Below, piece after piece: positions 1 to 7,143 of a DNA stretch of 10,221 nt (position 1 is the stretch's first letter; each line of letters opens with the position of its first letter). Where the stretch lies: positions 1-10,221 of the forward strand of contig CAMYKF010000640.1 of the NCBI GenBank assembly GCA_947258905.1, read 5' to 3'. The notes beneath the pieces were generated by a model. That model was not told the origin of the DNA. It did no database searches and saw only the letters and a program-made list of their open reading frames with translations. The DNA is from an uncultured Pirellulaceae bacterium. Lineage in GTDB: Bacteria > Planctomycetota > Planctomycetia > Pirellulales > Pirellulaceae. The position numbers were made by a program, and so were the translations under genes.

Positions 1-1340
1 ATGAGGAAGGTGGCTTCCAGCAATTGTTCGGCGTCGAGACTCAGCACCAGTCGTTGTCGTGAAAAACTTTCGGCCGGAATGGCTTCGCTCACTTCATAAC
101 CGGCGGCTCGCGGCACGATGACCCACTGGCCCGGATCGGCGGGGATTTTGGCCATGCCGGCGGCATCAGTCTGCACACGCATGGGTTGGGCGCGGCGGTC
201 CTGCAGATTGCGCAACAGAATCTCCGCATTGGGACTGGGCTCGCGGGTAACCTGATCGAGTACGAAGATTTTCAGACCACGTTCGGTGGTCTCGTCGGCT
301 GCCGTGTCCCGTTCGGACGGCGTTTCCTGCTGTTGTCGCAGGTAGATGTTCACTACCTCGTGCTCTTCGTCGAAGACATAGACCAAATCGGAGATGGTCG
401 TTTCAAAGCCTTCGGCCTGTGCCCTGATTCGCCAGGTACCATCGGGGAGATTGTCGAAGCGATATTCCTGATTGGGTGTGACCGTCGTAGCGGGATTCGG
501 CTCGGATTGGGGACCCGGCCGGCTCAGCATCATCGCTTCCAGCTGGATCTGGGGAATCGAAGGGGGTGTGATCTGGCTGGCATAGATCAACTTGACCACG
601 CCGCGAATTCCACCGTTGGCCGGCGTCTCGTCAGGAACCAGTTCGAAGTTCCGCTCAAGGTCCACATCAGCACTGATCGTGATTGGCGGGGCATCGTCCA
701 GTCGCTGGTATCCTTCAGCGGTCACTCCGGGAACCCAGTTACCAACAGGCAGGGCTTCGAAACGGTAGCCGGGCGATATTCCCTCGGATTCGTCGGTACG
801 GGCTATGGTGCCACGCATGTCGAGCGCTCCTTCACGGCGCAAGTAAACGGTCGCGCCGGGAATCGCTTCGCCCGTGCCGGCGTCGGTGACTTGCCCATGC
901 ACAGCACCGGTGACGGGAAGGGGTTCGGGAATGACCGGAGGCTCCTCGGGCCAATGGTCGCCTTCCATCATTCCCAGAAACAGTCTGGCCATGCCCAGCT
1001 CTCTGGTCAGCGTGAATGGGTGCCCATGGTCCGGGTACGAGTAACCCTCGGCGCTCAAGACCGGGTAGTAGGTCCCTGGGTCAAGCGAAATGGAATACTG
1101 GCCGGAGTCGTCCGAAACGCCACTTGCCACAATCGCGCCCGCCATGTTGTGAATCTCGATCTCGGCGCGGGGTACGATTCCGATAATCGTGCCGTCCTCG
1201 GCAAGTGCGAGCACATGCCCCGCAATTCCGGTTTCGCCTTGCGGCGCCGCCACCAGCGCATCCTGAAGTACCAATCCCCAAGTACCAACAACCGCCATTA
1301 ACCAAAGGCAAGGCCTCAAAATCGTGAGCGGGCTGTTCAT
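1..1340 (-). CDS. Secreted protein with repeated carboxypeptidase-regulatory-like (beta-sandwich) domains, partial at the window edge
   Basis: The minus strand is open without a stop from an ATG at 1340-1338 to the window edge (446 complete codons), so the C-terminus lies outside. A GGGAG Shine-Dalgarno sequence sits about 8 bases upstream of the ATG. Residues 1-31 look like a signal peptide (short polar start, then a hydrophobic LWLMAVVGTWGLVL core). Four modules follow, each with the Gly-rich opening and 'Y.f..Lp.G.w...a.a.Gy' ending of carboxypeptidase-regulatory-like domains (CarboxypepD_reg, PF13620 type). They begin near residues 37, 145, 230 and 350; typical pieces are GQVTDAGTGEAIPGATVYL and YRFDNLPDGTWRIRAQAEG. 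Such domains are non-catalytic and occur in extracellular, adhesive or carbohydrate-binding proteins. The gene lies 80 bases downstream of the 871-residue secreted protein on the same strand, so cotranscription is likely. The precise function is unknown. The domain type is fairly sure; the number of modules is my estimate. Confidence 0.8.
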   Translation of the reverse strand, partial: MNSPLTILRPCLWLMAVVGTWGLVLQDALVAAPQGETGIAGHVLALAEDGTIIGIVPRAEIEIHNMAGAIVASGVSDDSGQYSISLDPGTYYPVLSAEGYSYPDHGHPFTLTRELGMARLFLGMMEGDHWPEEPPVIPEPLPVTGAVHGQVTDAGTGEAIPGATVYLRREGALDMRGTIARTDESEGISPGYRFEALPVGNWVPGVTAEGYQRLDDAPPITISADVDLERNFELVPDETPANGGIRGVVKLIYASQITPPSIPQIQLEAMMLSRPGPQSEPNPATTVTPNQEYRFDNLPDGTWRIRAQAEGFETTISDLVYVFDEEHEVVNIYLRQQQETPSERDTAADETTERGLKIFVLDQVTREPSPNAEILLRNLQDRRAQPMRVQTDAAGMAKIPADPGQWVIVPRAAGYEVSEAIPAESFSRQRLVLSLDAEQLLEATFL

Positions 1341-1420
1341 CTTTCAACTCCCGTATAAAAGTCCACCCTCGGCGGCGGCGTTTGTATTTATGGGTTCAGG
1401 GCAAGCCATGCAATTGCGTG

Positions 1421-4036
1421 TTATTCCACTCCCCAATCGTCATAGGCAGGTCCGGGATCCTTGATCAGACGCGGGGAAATAATTACAGGTGGATGTTGCG
1501 GATTGGTACCGATGAACTCGATTTCGATTACACAGGCAACGCCCTTGTCGCCGGTTATTCTGAGGTCACACATGATGGGTACAAGTGGCGCGTTGTTCAT
1601 ATCAGCGGCCGAAGCAATCTCACGCCACTGCGAATGTCGGCTTTGGAGGACGATTACGCGTTCCTCCGTTCCATCCTCAAGTCTCCGCCATCTCCAGGAA
1701 CGAAGCTGCGGAAGCATGCGGTAGCGAATGTGACAGCCCGGAGCGATGCCGTTGAGAAAGCCGAGATGGGCAACCAGGCGGAAATCATAGTCCTCCGGCT
1801 CAGCGTCCGCCGGAGCTACGAAGCGTGGGCGTGCCCATTCGGGATCCACAAACCCGACGAGTAGTCTTCCAGTTGCCTGACCAGGATGAATGACGAAATT
1901 GTTTGCGGGCGCAGGGTCGTCAAGGTCCAGCCCGTTTTGAACCAGCGTTTGTCCGATACGAAACACCTCCGGACCGGCAGGCGGGAACCACGCCGTCATG
2001 TCGTTCCAGATATCAGCCAGCTCGGGCTCTTCGGCGCCATTGCCGACCTCATCGGTTGCCGACACATAATGAAAGTCGAGGTTGAGTGTCCGATGCTCGG
2101 GATCGACCCACAACTGCGCGGGACCGAATTGAACATGCTGAAATTCCGTACTGCCCGGGCGGGGAACCGCCGTGACAAAAGGCATCAGAAACGTGTGCGC
2201 CTTGTCAGGATCGGCCGGCGTGACTTGAACATCTGTGAATTCGTATTCTTCGGCAAACGGATCGTTAATGATCGCGACGGCACCCGAAGCATCAGCCATC
2301 CACTGCTCGCGGTCCAGGTAGACGGGGACTAATCCCACGGTATACGAACCGACTTCGCCGACATTGCCGCTGACCTGCCAGCGCACCCGGTAGCGACCCT
2401 CATGGATCTGCAGGTGCACGCCGTGTACTTGCAAGGGTTCGCCGTAAGGCTCAGGTTCCAACGTCGGATCGTAGGGCAACCACGGATCGGGGTACGGATC
2501 CATGATGTCATCCCAGCTGAGCGGCGGCACGTAACGCTGTGGAGCCGGGGCAGGCGGTCCGCCCCACCACGGAGGTTCGCCGCGTGAGGGATCCCACAAT
2601 GGACCGTAGGGTGACCAGGTGGAGGGGTAGGGGACTTCGCCAGGAAACGGTTCGTAAGCGGGGTCCGTACTGACCGCCATTTCGCTGTCAGCCACCGCTT
2701 GCTCGTCTCCTTCCACCACTGCGCTGGTATACGTCGCTGTGGTCTCCGCCGCAGGATGCTCCGTGGAATCCTCGGCAGGCAAGTCCAGTGCACCGCCATT
2801 GACCAGGTCCAGTCCCATCGCCTGGCCGGCAATCCACACATACGTTTCCCGCGGGTTGGGATAGTTGTGAACCAGCTGACCGGCCGCGTTAAAGTGCGCT
2901 GGAGGAATCAGACGAATCGCCTGCAGTGACAAACGATCAACGTCCGTTTCATTGCTGTCGTAAACTACACGCCCGTCCACTTCGACCAGCATGTGCTGCG
3001 GATGCCAGCGATCGGGCACCTCACTGGTGTAGCGGCCATGGCCCAGCAAGCCCACGGCGTGGCCGCGAATATCCGCGGTCGTCAATGGGCCGGCCTCGAT
3101 ATCCAGTCGAAATTCCTGCGGTCCGAAATCAGGCGTGGCGGGTTTTTCGGGCGAAGTCAACAAATACTTGCGTCCGCCGGTTCGATAGTAAACGTAGTTG
3201 GCGGTGTCCGCGCCGACATGCGCCGCGGTCGTCAAGGTGACTTTAAGTTCCGTTACCGCATCGCCGTTACGCCACGGACTGTGGAAATCGGCATCCACGA
3301 ACCACGGGTAACTGCCGGCCAGTTGCCGTTGAATGCGGTCACGCTCCTGCAACATGGGCAACAGCACTTCATCGATGTCCATTAACTGTTGCGCCTCGTC
3401 ATCCATATCCAGGCCGACTTCGACAAACGAACGCAATGTCTCGGCCTGTTGTTCCAGCGGCAGGATGTTGGCATTCAGCTCATTCAGGCTGATCTGGGCC
3501 AGTGCCTGCTCGTCCTGAATCCGTGCAAAGGCGTTTTGGTCCAGTGCGAACAGCTTGTCGTTAACCTTCAATCCATAGCTCTGCAGGCACCAGTCATTCA
3601 TGCCGCGGGCGCACAGGCCGACGCGGGCGATATCGGAGACTCTCAGCCCCGCCAATAACCGGGCGGACATATGCAAGGGATCGTGATTCTCGCCGTCGAG
3701 ATCGCGATGAAAAGTGAAACTGGCCGATGTCCCCGGTTCAACGGCGTGGGTGGCAATCGAGGCGTGCACAGGGACAGCGCCGAATTTGGCTGCCTGGGTT
3801 TCGGTCTGGCCGACGGGACTTAGCCACAAGGGAAAACCCAGCCCCAGGTCCAGCGCCAGTGGTTCATCAACGGCGTCGGCACTGGCGTCCATGGTGATGG
3901 TCAGCGTAATGGACGTCACCGGTTCATTGGGATCAAAGTTCTCCTGCAGGTCTGCCGCTTCATCAGCGACATTTACGGCAGGTAAACAACCAATGACAAG
4001 GGCGAGGGTCAGTCCCATTTGACAAAAGACTCGCAT
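1421..4036 (-). CDS. Large exported protein of unknown function with two PLAT-like modules and a Pro/Trp/Tyr-rich linker
   Basis: This is an 871-residue ORF with ATG at 4036 and TAA at 1421-1423. A GGAGTG Shine-Dalgarno (complement of 4041-4046) decides the start. The N-terminus (MRVFCQMGLTLALVIGC) is a signal peptide; VIGC at residues 14-17 could be a lipobox, but cleavage after VNVA is equally possible. Residues ~37-170 and ~255-380 look like beta-sandwich modules. Each starts with an alternating strand (SITLTITM; ELKVTLTT) and ends with a similar stretch (DIARVGLCARG..NDWCLQSYGLKVND; DIRGHAVGLLGHGR..DRWHPQHMLVEVDG), reminiscent of PLAT/LH2 domains. Residues ~172-240 are charged and Gln/Leu-rich and probably helical. 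Residues ~462-536 are an extended linker rich in Pro, Tyr and Trp. The C-terminal third is another beta-rich region. I do not recognise a catalytic motif. It probably acts at the cell surface or in the periplasm and precedes the carboxypeptidase-regulatory-like gene in an operon. Confidence 0.82.
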   Translation of the reverse strand: MRVFCQMGLTLALVIGCLPAVNVADEAADLQENFDPNEPVTSITLTITMDASADAVDEPLALDLGLGFPLWLSPVGQTETQAAKFGAVPVHASIATHAVEPGTSASFTFHRDLDGENHDPLHMSARLLAGLRVSDIARVGLCARGMNDWCLQSYGLKVNDKLFALDQNAFARIQDEQALAQISLNELNANILPLEQQAETLRSFVEVGLDMDDEAQQLMDIDEVLLPMLQERDRIQRQLAGSYPWFVDADFHSPWRNGDAVTELKVTLTTAAHVGADTANYVYYRTGGRKYLLTSPEKPATPDFGPQEFRLDIEAGPLTTADIRGHAVGLLGHGRYTSEVPDRWHPQHMLVEVDGRVVYDSNETDVDRLSLQAIRLIPPAHFNAAGQLVHNYPNPRETYVWIAGQAMGLDLVNGGALDLPAEDSTEHPAAETTATYTSAVVEGDEQAVADSEMAVSTDPAYEPFPGEVPYPSTWSPYGPLWDPSRGEPPWWGGPPAPAPQRYVPPLSWDDIMDPYPDPWLPYDPTLEPEPYGEPLQVHGVHLQIHEGRYRVRWQVSGNVGEVGSYTVGLVPVYLDREQWMADASGAVAIINDPFAEEYEFTDVQVTPADPDKAHTFLMPFVTAVPRPGSTEFQHVQFGPAQLWVDPEHRTLNLDFHYVSATDEVGNGAEEPELADIWNDMTAWFPPAGPEVFRIGQTLVQNGLDLDDPAPANNFVIHPGQATGRLLVGFVDPEWARPRFVAPADAEPEDYDFRLVAHLGFLNGIAPGCHIRYRMLPQLRSWRWRRLEDGTEERVIVLQSRHSQWREIASAADMNNAPLVPIMCDLRITGDKGVACVIEIEFIGTNPQHPPVIISPRLIKDPGPAYDDWGVE

Positions 4037-4117
4037 GACTCACTCCGGGGGTGATGGAGGGTTTTTGAAAGCGATGCCAGCCATACAAATTCGCGGCCGG
4101 ACATTTTGTTTTTCTCG

Positions 4118-4136
4118 CTTTCCGATCAACGGAAAG
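4118..4136. repeat. Perfect 7-bp inverted repeat in the leader of the 871-residue protein gene
   Basis: CTTTCCG (4118-4124) and CGGAAAG (4130-4136) are perfect inverted copies around a 5-base spacer. The element lies about 80-100 bases upstream of the ATG at 4036 on the minus strand. No T-tract follows in either direction, so it is not a normal intrinsic terminator. It may be an operator or a leader stem-loop. Confidence 0.6.
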
Positions 4137-4344
4137 TCCGGGGGGCATCCTGCGCCGCAATCAGGGTTCGCGGAGTGAATGAGAAGTTGCAAACAGCCCC
4201 GCCAAGGCGTACTCCGCCGCCAATTCGCCTCTGTTCTGTATCGGGCGATATATGCAAGATGCGTGCCGTAATCGTGCGGCAGGACATCACGCCAGGTCCG
4301 GTTCACGTCAGGACTGATCGAAAAAAGCACAGACCGGTGGATTT

Positions 4345-4386
4345 CGCCAAGCGCGCAGCGCGCCACGCCAAGCGCGCAGCGCGCCA
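4345..4386. repeat. Perfect tandem duplication of a 21-base GC-rich unit
   Basis: Positions 4345-4365 and 4366-4386 are identical and directly adjacent. Each unit contains AAGCGCGCAGCGCGCC, itself an inverted repeat (GCGCGC on either side of a single A). The purpose is unknown; slipped-strand duplication of a palindromic intergenic repeat would explain it. Confidence 0.9.
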
Positions 4387-4515
4387 TTTAGGACGCATTG
4401 TTACAAAGCCGCACGCGAGGCTTCGTCGCAATCTGTCAGGACGAGCAACTGGCCGCCCGTACCCAACTGGGTAACAGCGAACCTGAAGCGACGAAATTGC
4501 CCGAATCAGGCTGCG

Positions 4516-4530
4516 AAAACCGGGCCGGTT
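4516..4530 (-). terminator. Weak candidate terminator downstream of the hisN-like operon
   Basis: Read on the minus strand, AACCG-GCC-CGGTT forms a 5-bp stem (4530-4518) followed by two more Ts (4517-4516). It lies about 82 bases beyond the TGA at 4612. The stem is short and the T run is brief, so this is only a candidate. Confidence 0.2.
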
Positions 4531-4611
4531 GATTCAATCCAGAGACCACCAGCCGCTGGAATTCGTCGCGCGACATGGCCTGTGCACCGCACACCGGAAT
4601 TGTCGGGGATA

Positions 4612-5184
4612 TCAGTCGGATTCGATTCGGAAGCTGCTAAACATGCGCAGTTCCGCTTCGTTCAGCTGCCGATCTTCGGCCACCCGAACCAGGCCCAGTT
4701 CCTCGAAGACCGAAATACGCCGGGTGCGAAATTCCAGTGCCAGAAATTTGTCGCGATACGGAATGACATGAGCGATCGTGTGCACACCCGCCAGTGCGTC
4801 GAAGTGATCGTAGACATAATTCTTGCCGGCGACGCCGCCAAGTTCGGTATCACCGGTCGGCTCCCGGCCACCCCACAATCCGCGATCGTCCGCTGCGGTT
4901 TCGCTAATGCAGGAAATCATCACCAGCGGCGATCCGTCATAGTACATGCGGACTCCGTACGGTTCCTCCTCGATATCGAAGGCGTCAGGGACTTCCAGCG
5001 CAATACCCATTCCCTCATGCGAATAGCTGGTCCAGTTCACGCTGGCGGCGTCGACGGTGGGCAGGTCCGGTCGCAACAGGGGCAGACTGGCTACGATGCC
5101 CACGCCCGCCAGCCCCACAGCAACCAGCGCCGTGATGGCAAGCCAGGGAAACCGGCGCGGTTTTTCCTTGCGCTGCTCGTTCAT
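4612..5184 (-). CDS. Small membrane-anchored protein of unknown function (190 aa)
   Basis: I place the start at ATG 5184-5182, which overlaps the TGA of the upstream hisN-like gene as ATGA, an arrangement typical of translational coupling. The same frame is open further upstream to 5349, but that part lies inside the phosphatase gene and is a shadow. The protein begins with a basic cytoplasmic tail (MNEQRKEKPRRF) and one transmembrane segment at residues ~14-37. A ~150-residue domain outside the membrane follows, with sequences such as GIALEVPDAFDIEEEPYGVR and IPYRDKFLALEFRTRR. This resembles the style of PsbP/DUF1795-like lipoprotein domains, which is an impression only. The charge pattern suggests N-terminus in, domain out. 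The tail ends RIESD. Function is unknown, and coupling to hisN may reflect only shared transcription. Confidence 0.8.
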   Translation of the reverse strand: MNEQRKEKPRRFPWLAITALVAVGLAGVGIVASLPLLRPDLPTVDAASVNWTSYSHEGMGIALEVPDAFDIEEEPYGVRMYYDGSPLVMISCISETAADDRGLWGGREPTGDTELGGVAGKNYVYDHFDALAGVHTIAHVIPYRDKFLALEFRTRRISVFEELGLVRVAEDRQLNEAELRMFSSFRIESD

Positions 5185-6041
5185 TGCCCGGCAACCGACG
5201 GTTGCGACGTCAGAATGTCCAGCACGCGATCGTGCAGCAAGCCGTTCGTGCCAAAGGCATCGCCCGCATCGATCGATTCGTTTCCGCTCCAGTCCGTGAA
5301 CCGGCCACCGGCTTCCCGGATCACCGGCAGGATCGCACCCACATCCCACGGGTTCACAATCGGATCGATCATGATCTCGGCGCGACCGGTTGCCACCAGC
5401 AGGTATCCGTAGCCGTCTCCCCAGCTGCGTGTGATATAAGCGGCTGACTCAAGAGCCAGGTATGCGTGATTGGCACCGCGCTCCGGAAACGTATCCACCT
5501 GACTGGTGACAAACGTGGCTTGCGACAGGTCGTTACACTCGGACACGCGAGCCGGCACCCACGGTTGATCGTGACGTTTGCGATGCCACGCTCCCAAATC
5601 CTGGGCGGCCACGATCATTTCATCCAGTGCCGGAATAACGATCGTTCCCGCAATCGTGCGACCTTCGTGTTGCAAACCCACCAGCGTGGAATACAGGGGC
5701 ACGCCGCAGATGAAGGATTTCGTTCCATCGATCGGGTCCACGATCCAGCGAAATCCGGAAGTGCCCGGCCGCTCGTCAAACTCTTCGCCCAGCACCGCAT
5801 CGTGCGGGTACAGCTGTTCCAGCTGCTGGCGAAACAGGCGTTCGGCGCCACGGTCCGCTGCCGTGACGGGTGAGGCATCGCCTTTGCGATCAATCGTCAG
5901 TGATTTGTCGTTGAAGTAATCGAGTGTGAACGAGCCAGCCGCCCGGGCCAGCTCAATCATTGCCCGCAAGCGTCCGTCAAACGGTTCGGACCACGGGCCC
6001 GGTTCAGCAGGGGAGAGTTGTTGCTTTTTGTTGACCGTCAT
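5181..6041 (-). CDS. hisN: Histidinol-phosphatase, inositol monophosphatase family (HisN type)
   Basis: This 286-residue protein fits the usual ~260-290 length of HisN-type enzymes. It shows the Mg2+-dependent IMPase signature: GEEF (E86/E87), WIVDPIDGTKSFICG with D102 and D105, and NPWD with D233. The segments WGDGYGYLLVATGRAEIMID (207-226) and AGGRFTDW (244-251) point to the histidinol-phosphate phosphatase branch more than to true inositol phosphatases. The expected reaction is histidinol phosphate to histidinol in histidine synthesis, in the cytoplasm; related phosphomonoester substrates cannot be excluded. I chose ATG 6041-6039. The frame stays open to 6290, but that extension is encoded by the intergenic inverted repeat and is not homologous to the family. 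The Shine-Dalgarno is weak (GAAAG about 12 bases upstream). The 3' end overlaps the membrane-protein gene by ATGA. Confidence 0.88.
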   Translation of the reverse strand: MTVNKKQQLSPAEPGPWSEPFDGRLRAMIELARAAGSFTLDYFNDKSLTIDRKGDASPVTAADRGAERLFRQQLEQLYPHDAVLGEEFDERPGTSGFRWIVDPIDGTKSFICGVPLYSTLVGLQHEGRTIAGTIVIPALDEMIVAAQDLGAWHRKRHDQPWVPARVSECNDLSQATFVTSQVDTFPERGANHAYLALESAAYITRSWGDGYGYLLVATGRAEIMIDPIVNPWDVGAILPVIREAGGRFTDWSGNESIDAGDAFGTNGLLHDRVLDILTSQPSVAGQ

Positions 6042-6125
6042 GGCAGGTCGTTCTTTCAATTGCGGATACACTGAATTGGTCCAAGGCACAACCGGAGCAC
6101 GTTTTGCCGAGGGGGCCACTGCTAA

Positions 6126-6268
6126 CTTGTTGAGGGTGTCCGGGAATTGCATTTGGATACGTCGCGTAATTCTAGCGGCAGGGCGCAAGCCCTCCGGTCC
6201 TTCACCCGTAATCCACAACCGGAGGGCTCGCGCCCTTCCGCTACAATTCCCGGATACCCTCGGACAAG
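6126..6268. repeat. Long imperfect inverted repeat (palindromic intergenic element)
   Basis: The inner arms 6173-6198 and 6218-6243 (26 bases each) pair with two mismatches around a 19-base loop. The outer arms 6132-6149 and 6244-6261 pair with one mismatch. The match continues weakly to 6126 and 6268 (CTTGT/ACAAG). On the right the two arm segments are contiguous. On the left they are separated by 23 extra bases (6150-6172). RNA from either strand could fold into a long hairpin. It resembles REP-like dispersed intergenic palindromes, but only one copy is in the window, so dispersal is inference. Confidence 0.9.
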
Positions 6269-6287
6269 CCAGCAGTGTTACCGAAGA

Positions 6288-6309
6288 CAAAATCTGCGCT
6301 GCGATTTTG
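6288..6309. repeat. Perfect 7-bp inverted repeat, possible operator or leader hairpin
   Basis: CAAAATC (6288-6294) and GATTTTG (6303-6309) are perfect inverted copies separated by 8 bases. The right arm overlaps TTGACG (6307-6312), which resembles a -35 box, though no convincing -10 lies at the right distance. It could be a regulator site or chance. Confidence 0.45.
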
Positions 6310-6436
6310 ACGAGGACTTATTTAGCTACAGATTAATAAAACCGGCGGCCCCCAAGAACCGGACCCCCTTGTTTCGGCAGGAGCCTCAACCTCCCGGGGA
6401 ATCAATACGGCCATCGGCAAATCATGGAATTCGCGG

Positions 6437-6472
6437 GGTTCTCCGACCGGTTCTCCGACCGGTTCTCCGACC
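6437..6472. repeat. Three perfect copies of a 12-base tandem repeat upstream of the sigma factor
   Basis: GGTTCTCCGACC occurs three times head to tail (6437-6448, 6449-6460, 6461-6472), followed by GG that begins a fourth copy. At each junction CCGGT...ACCGG forms an imperfect palindrome. The array ends 95 bases before the sigma-factor ATG. It could be a direct-repeat binding site or slippage-prone filler. Confidence 0.9.
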
Positions 6473-6512
6473 GGCAAACGCGGCAAACCCGGTGAAGCGA
6501 GCGAATTCGGGC

Positions 6513-6518
6513 TAAAAT
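6513..6518 (+). promoter_or_regulatory. Candidate -10 box for the sigma-factor operon
   Basis: TAAAAT matches the TATAAT consensus in five of six positions and lies 49 bases before the ATG at 6568. No good -35 is seen 16-18 bases upstream, so it may need an activator, an alternative sigma factor, or be chance in an AT-rich spot. Confidence 0.25.
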
Positions 6519-6567
6519 CAGTTTTTTGCGTGACGCTGCAGGCAGCCCTGCGACCAACCTGTCGACA

Positions 6568-7143
6568 ATGAGAGACGCGGACTTGCTGGTGACCGAAATC
6601 GACGACCAGTCCCTGGTGCATCAGGCGCGAAATGGGTCGCGCGAGGCGTTTGAGACGCTGGTCACCCGTCATCAGGGTGCCGTGCGAGCGATGCTTTGGC
6701 GATTGCTCGGCAACGGGCAGGACGTTGATGATGTCGCGCAGGAAGTCTTTCTGTCATTGCTGAAGTCGGTGGTGCGATTCAAGGAGCAGAGTTCCTTTCT
6801 CACCTGGTTGCTTTCGATCACGCGGAACAAGGCAATCTCGCATTTGCGTGCCCGACAACGCAATCCGCAAATCACGATCGAATACATCGATCAAATTGTA
6901 ATCCAGCGACAAATTGCCGCGGTGATGGAAGGTGATGGCGAACCCCCTGAACTGGAAGCTCTGCAGCGGTGCCTGTTACAACTCAGCCCGCCGCACTGGG
7001 AACTGATTCGGCAAGTTTACTTTGAAGGCCGTCGGGCAGCAGAAGTGGCGGAATCCATGGGACAGGCAGACAATGCGATCCGCATGAAGCTGATGAGAAT
7101 TCGCAAGGCACTGGCCAGCTGCGTTCGCAAGCAAACGGGATGA
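6568..7143 (+). CDS. ECF-type RNA polymerase sigma factor
   Basis: This 191-residue protein has the two-domain layout of ECF (extracytoplasmic function) sigma factors. Region 2 spans residues ~26-97 and includes DVDDVAQEVFLSLLKSV, the -10-binding/core-binding helix pattern, and FLTWLLSITRNKAISHLR. Region 4 (~129-186) holds a helix-turn-helix for the -35 element, with LSPPHWELIRQVYFEGRRAA and DNAIRMKLMRIRKALA. Regions 1.1 and 3 are absent, as expected. I chose ATG 6568; the frame also has a TTG at 6526, but neither start has a clear Shine-Dalgarno and the TTG extension adds nothing family-like. The TGA at 7141-7143 overlaps the ATG of the next gene (ATGA), so sigma and its membrane partner should be translated together. 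The protein is expected to be held inactive by that partner and to direct its own operon plus unknown targets. Confidence 0.92.
   Translation: MRDADLLVTEIDDQSLVHQARNGSREAFETLVTRHQGAVRAMLWRLLGNGQDVDDVAQEVFLSLLKSVVRFKEQSSFLTWLLSITRNKAISHLRARQRNPQITIEYIDQIVIQRQIAAVMEGDGEPPELEALQRCLLQLSPPHWELIRQVYFEGRRAAEVAESMGQADNAIRMKLMRIRKALASCVRKQTG

Larger units (their letters stand above)
4037..4611. other. Gene-free region between two minus-strand units
   Basis: No convincing gene is visible in these 575 bases. Open frames on both strands are short, lack a Shine-Dalgarno and show no domain. The stretch should contain the promoter and 5' leader of the 871-residue protein gene and the 3' end of the hisN-like operon. 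It holds a 7-bp inverted repeat (4118-4136), a perfect 21-base tandem duplication (4345-4386), a 5-bp hairpin (AAGCC/GGCTT, 4406-4423) and a weak terminator-like hairpin (4516-4530). I could not find a -35/-10 pair I trust. Confidence 0.6.
6042..6567. other. Divergent intergenic region, rich in repeats, between hisN and the sigma-factor operon
   Basis: These 526 bases separate the minus-strand hisN unit from the plus-strand sigma operon and must hold both promoters. They contain a long imperfect inverted repeat (6126-6268), a short perfect one (6288-6309), a triple 12-base tandem repeat (6437-6472) and a -10-like TAAAAT (6513-6518). No gene is supported here. Confidence 0.75.

Noticed and set aside
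186..1301. Plus-strand ORF of 371 codons
   Set aside because: It is the shadow of the minus-strand secreted protein, which has a start codon, a Shine-Dalgarno, a signal peptide and recognisable domains. The plus-strand product has low-complexity composition and no domain.
1382..2332. Plus-strand ORFs at 1382-1864 and 1886-2332
   Set aside because: They lie antisense inside the 871-residue gene, lack ribosome binding sites and show no family features.
4040..4387. Minus-strand ORF of 115 codons upstream of the 871-residue protein
   Set aside because: It starts inside the 21-base tandem repeat, has no Shine-Dalgarno, and its sequence looks like translated intergenic DNA.
4582..5412. Plus-strand ORF of 276 codons
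   Set aside because: It is antisense to the small membrane protein and the end of hisN, both better supported by overlap, motifs and a transmembrane segment.
6042..6290. N-terminal extension of the hisN frame to 6290
   Set aside because: The extension runs through the long inverted repeat, has Arg/Gly/Pro-rich filler composition and is outside the normal length of the family.
6437..6472. CRISPR array
   Set aside because: The units are only 12 bases long and directly adjacent with no spacers, and no cas gene is present.
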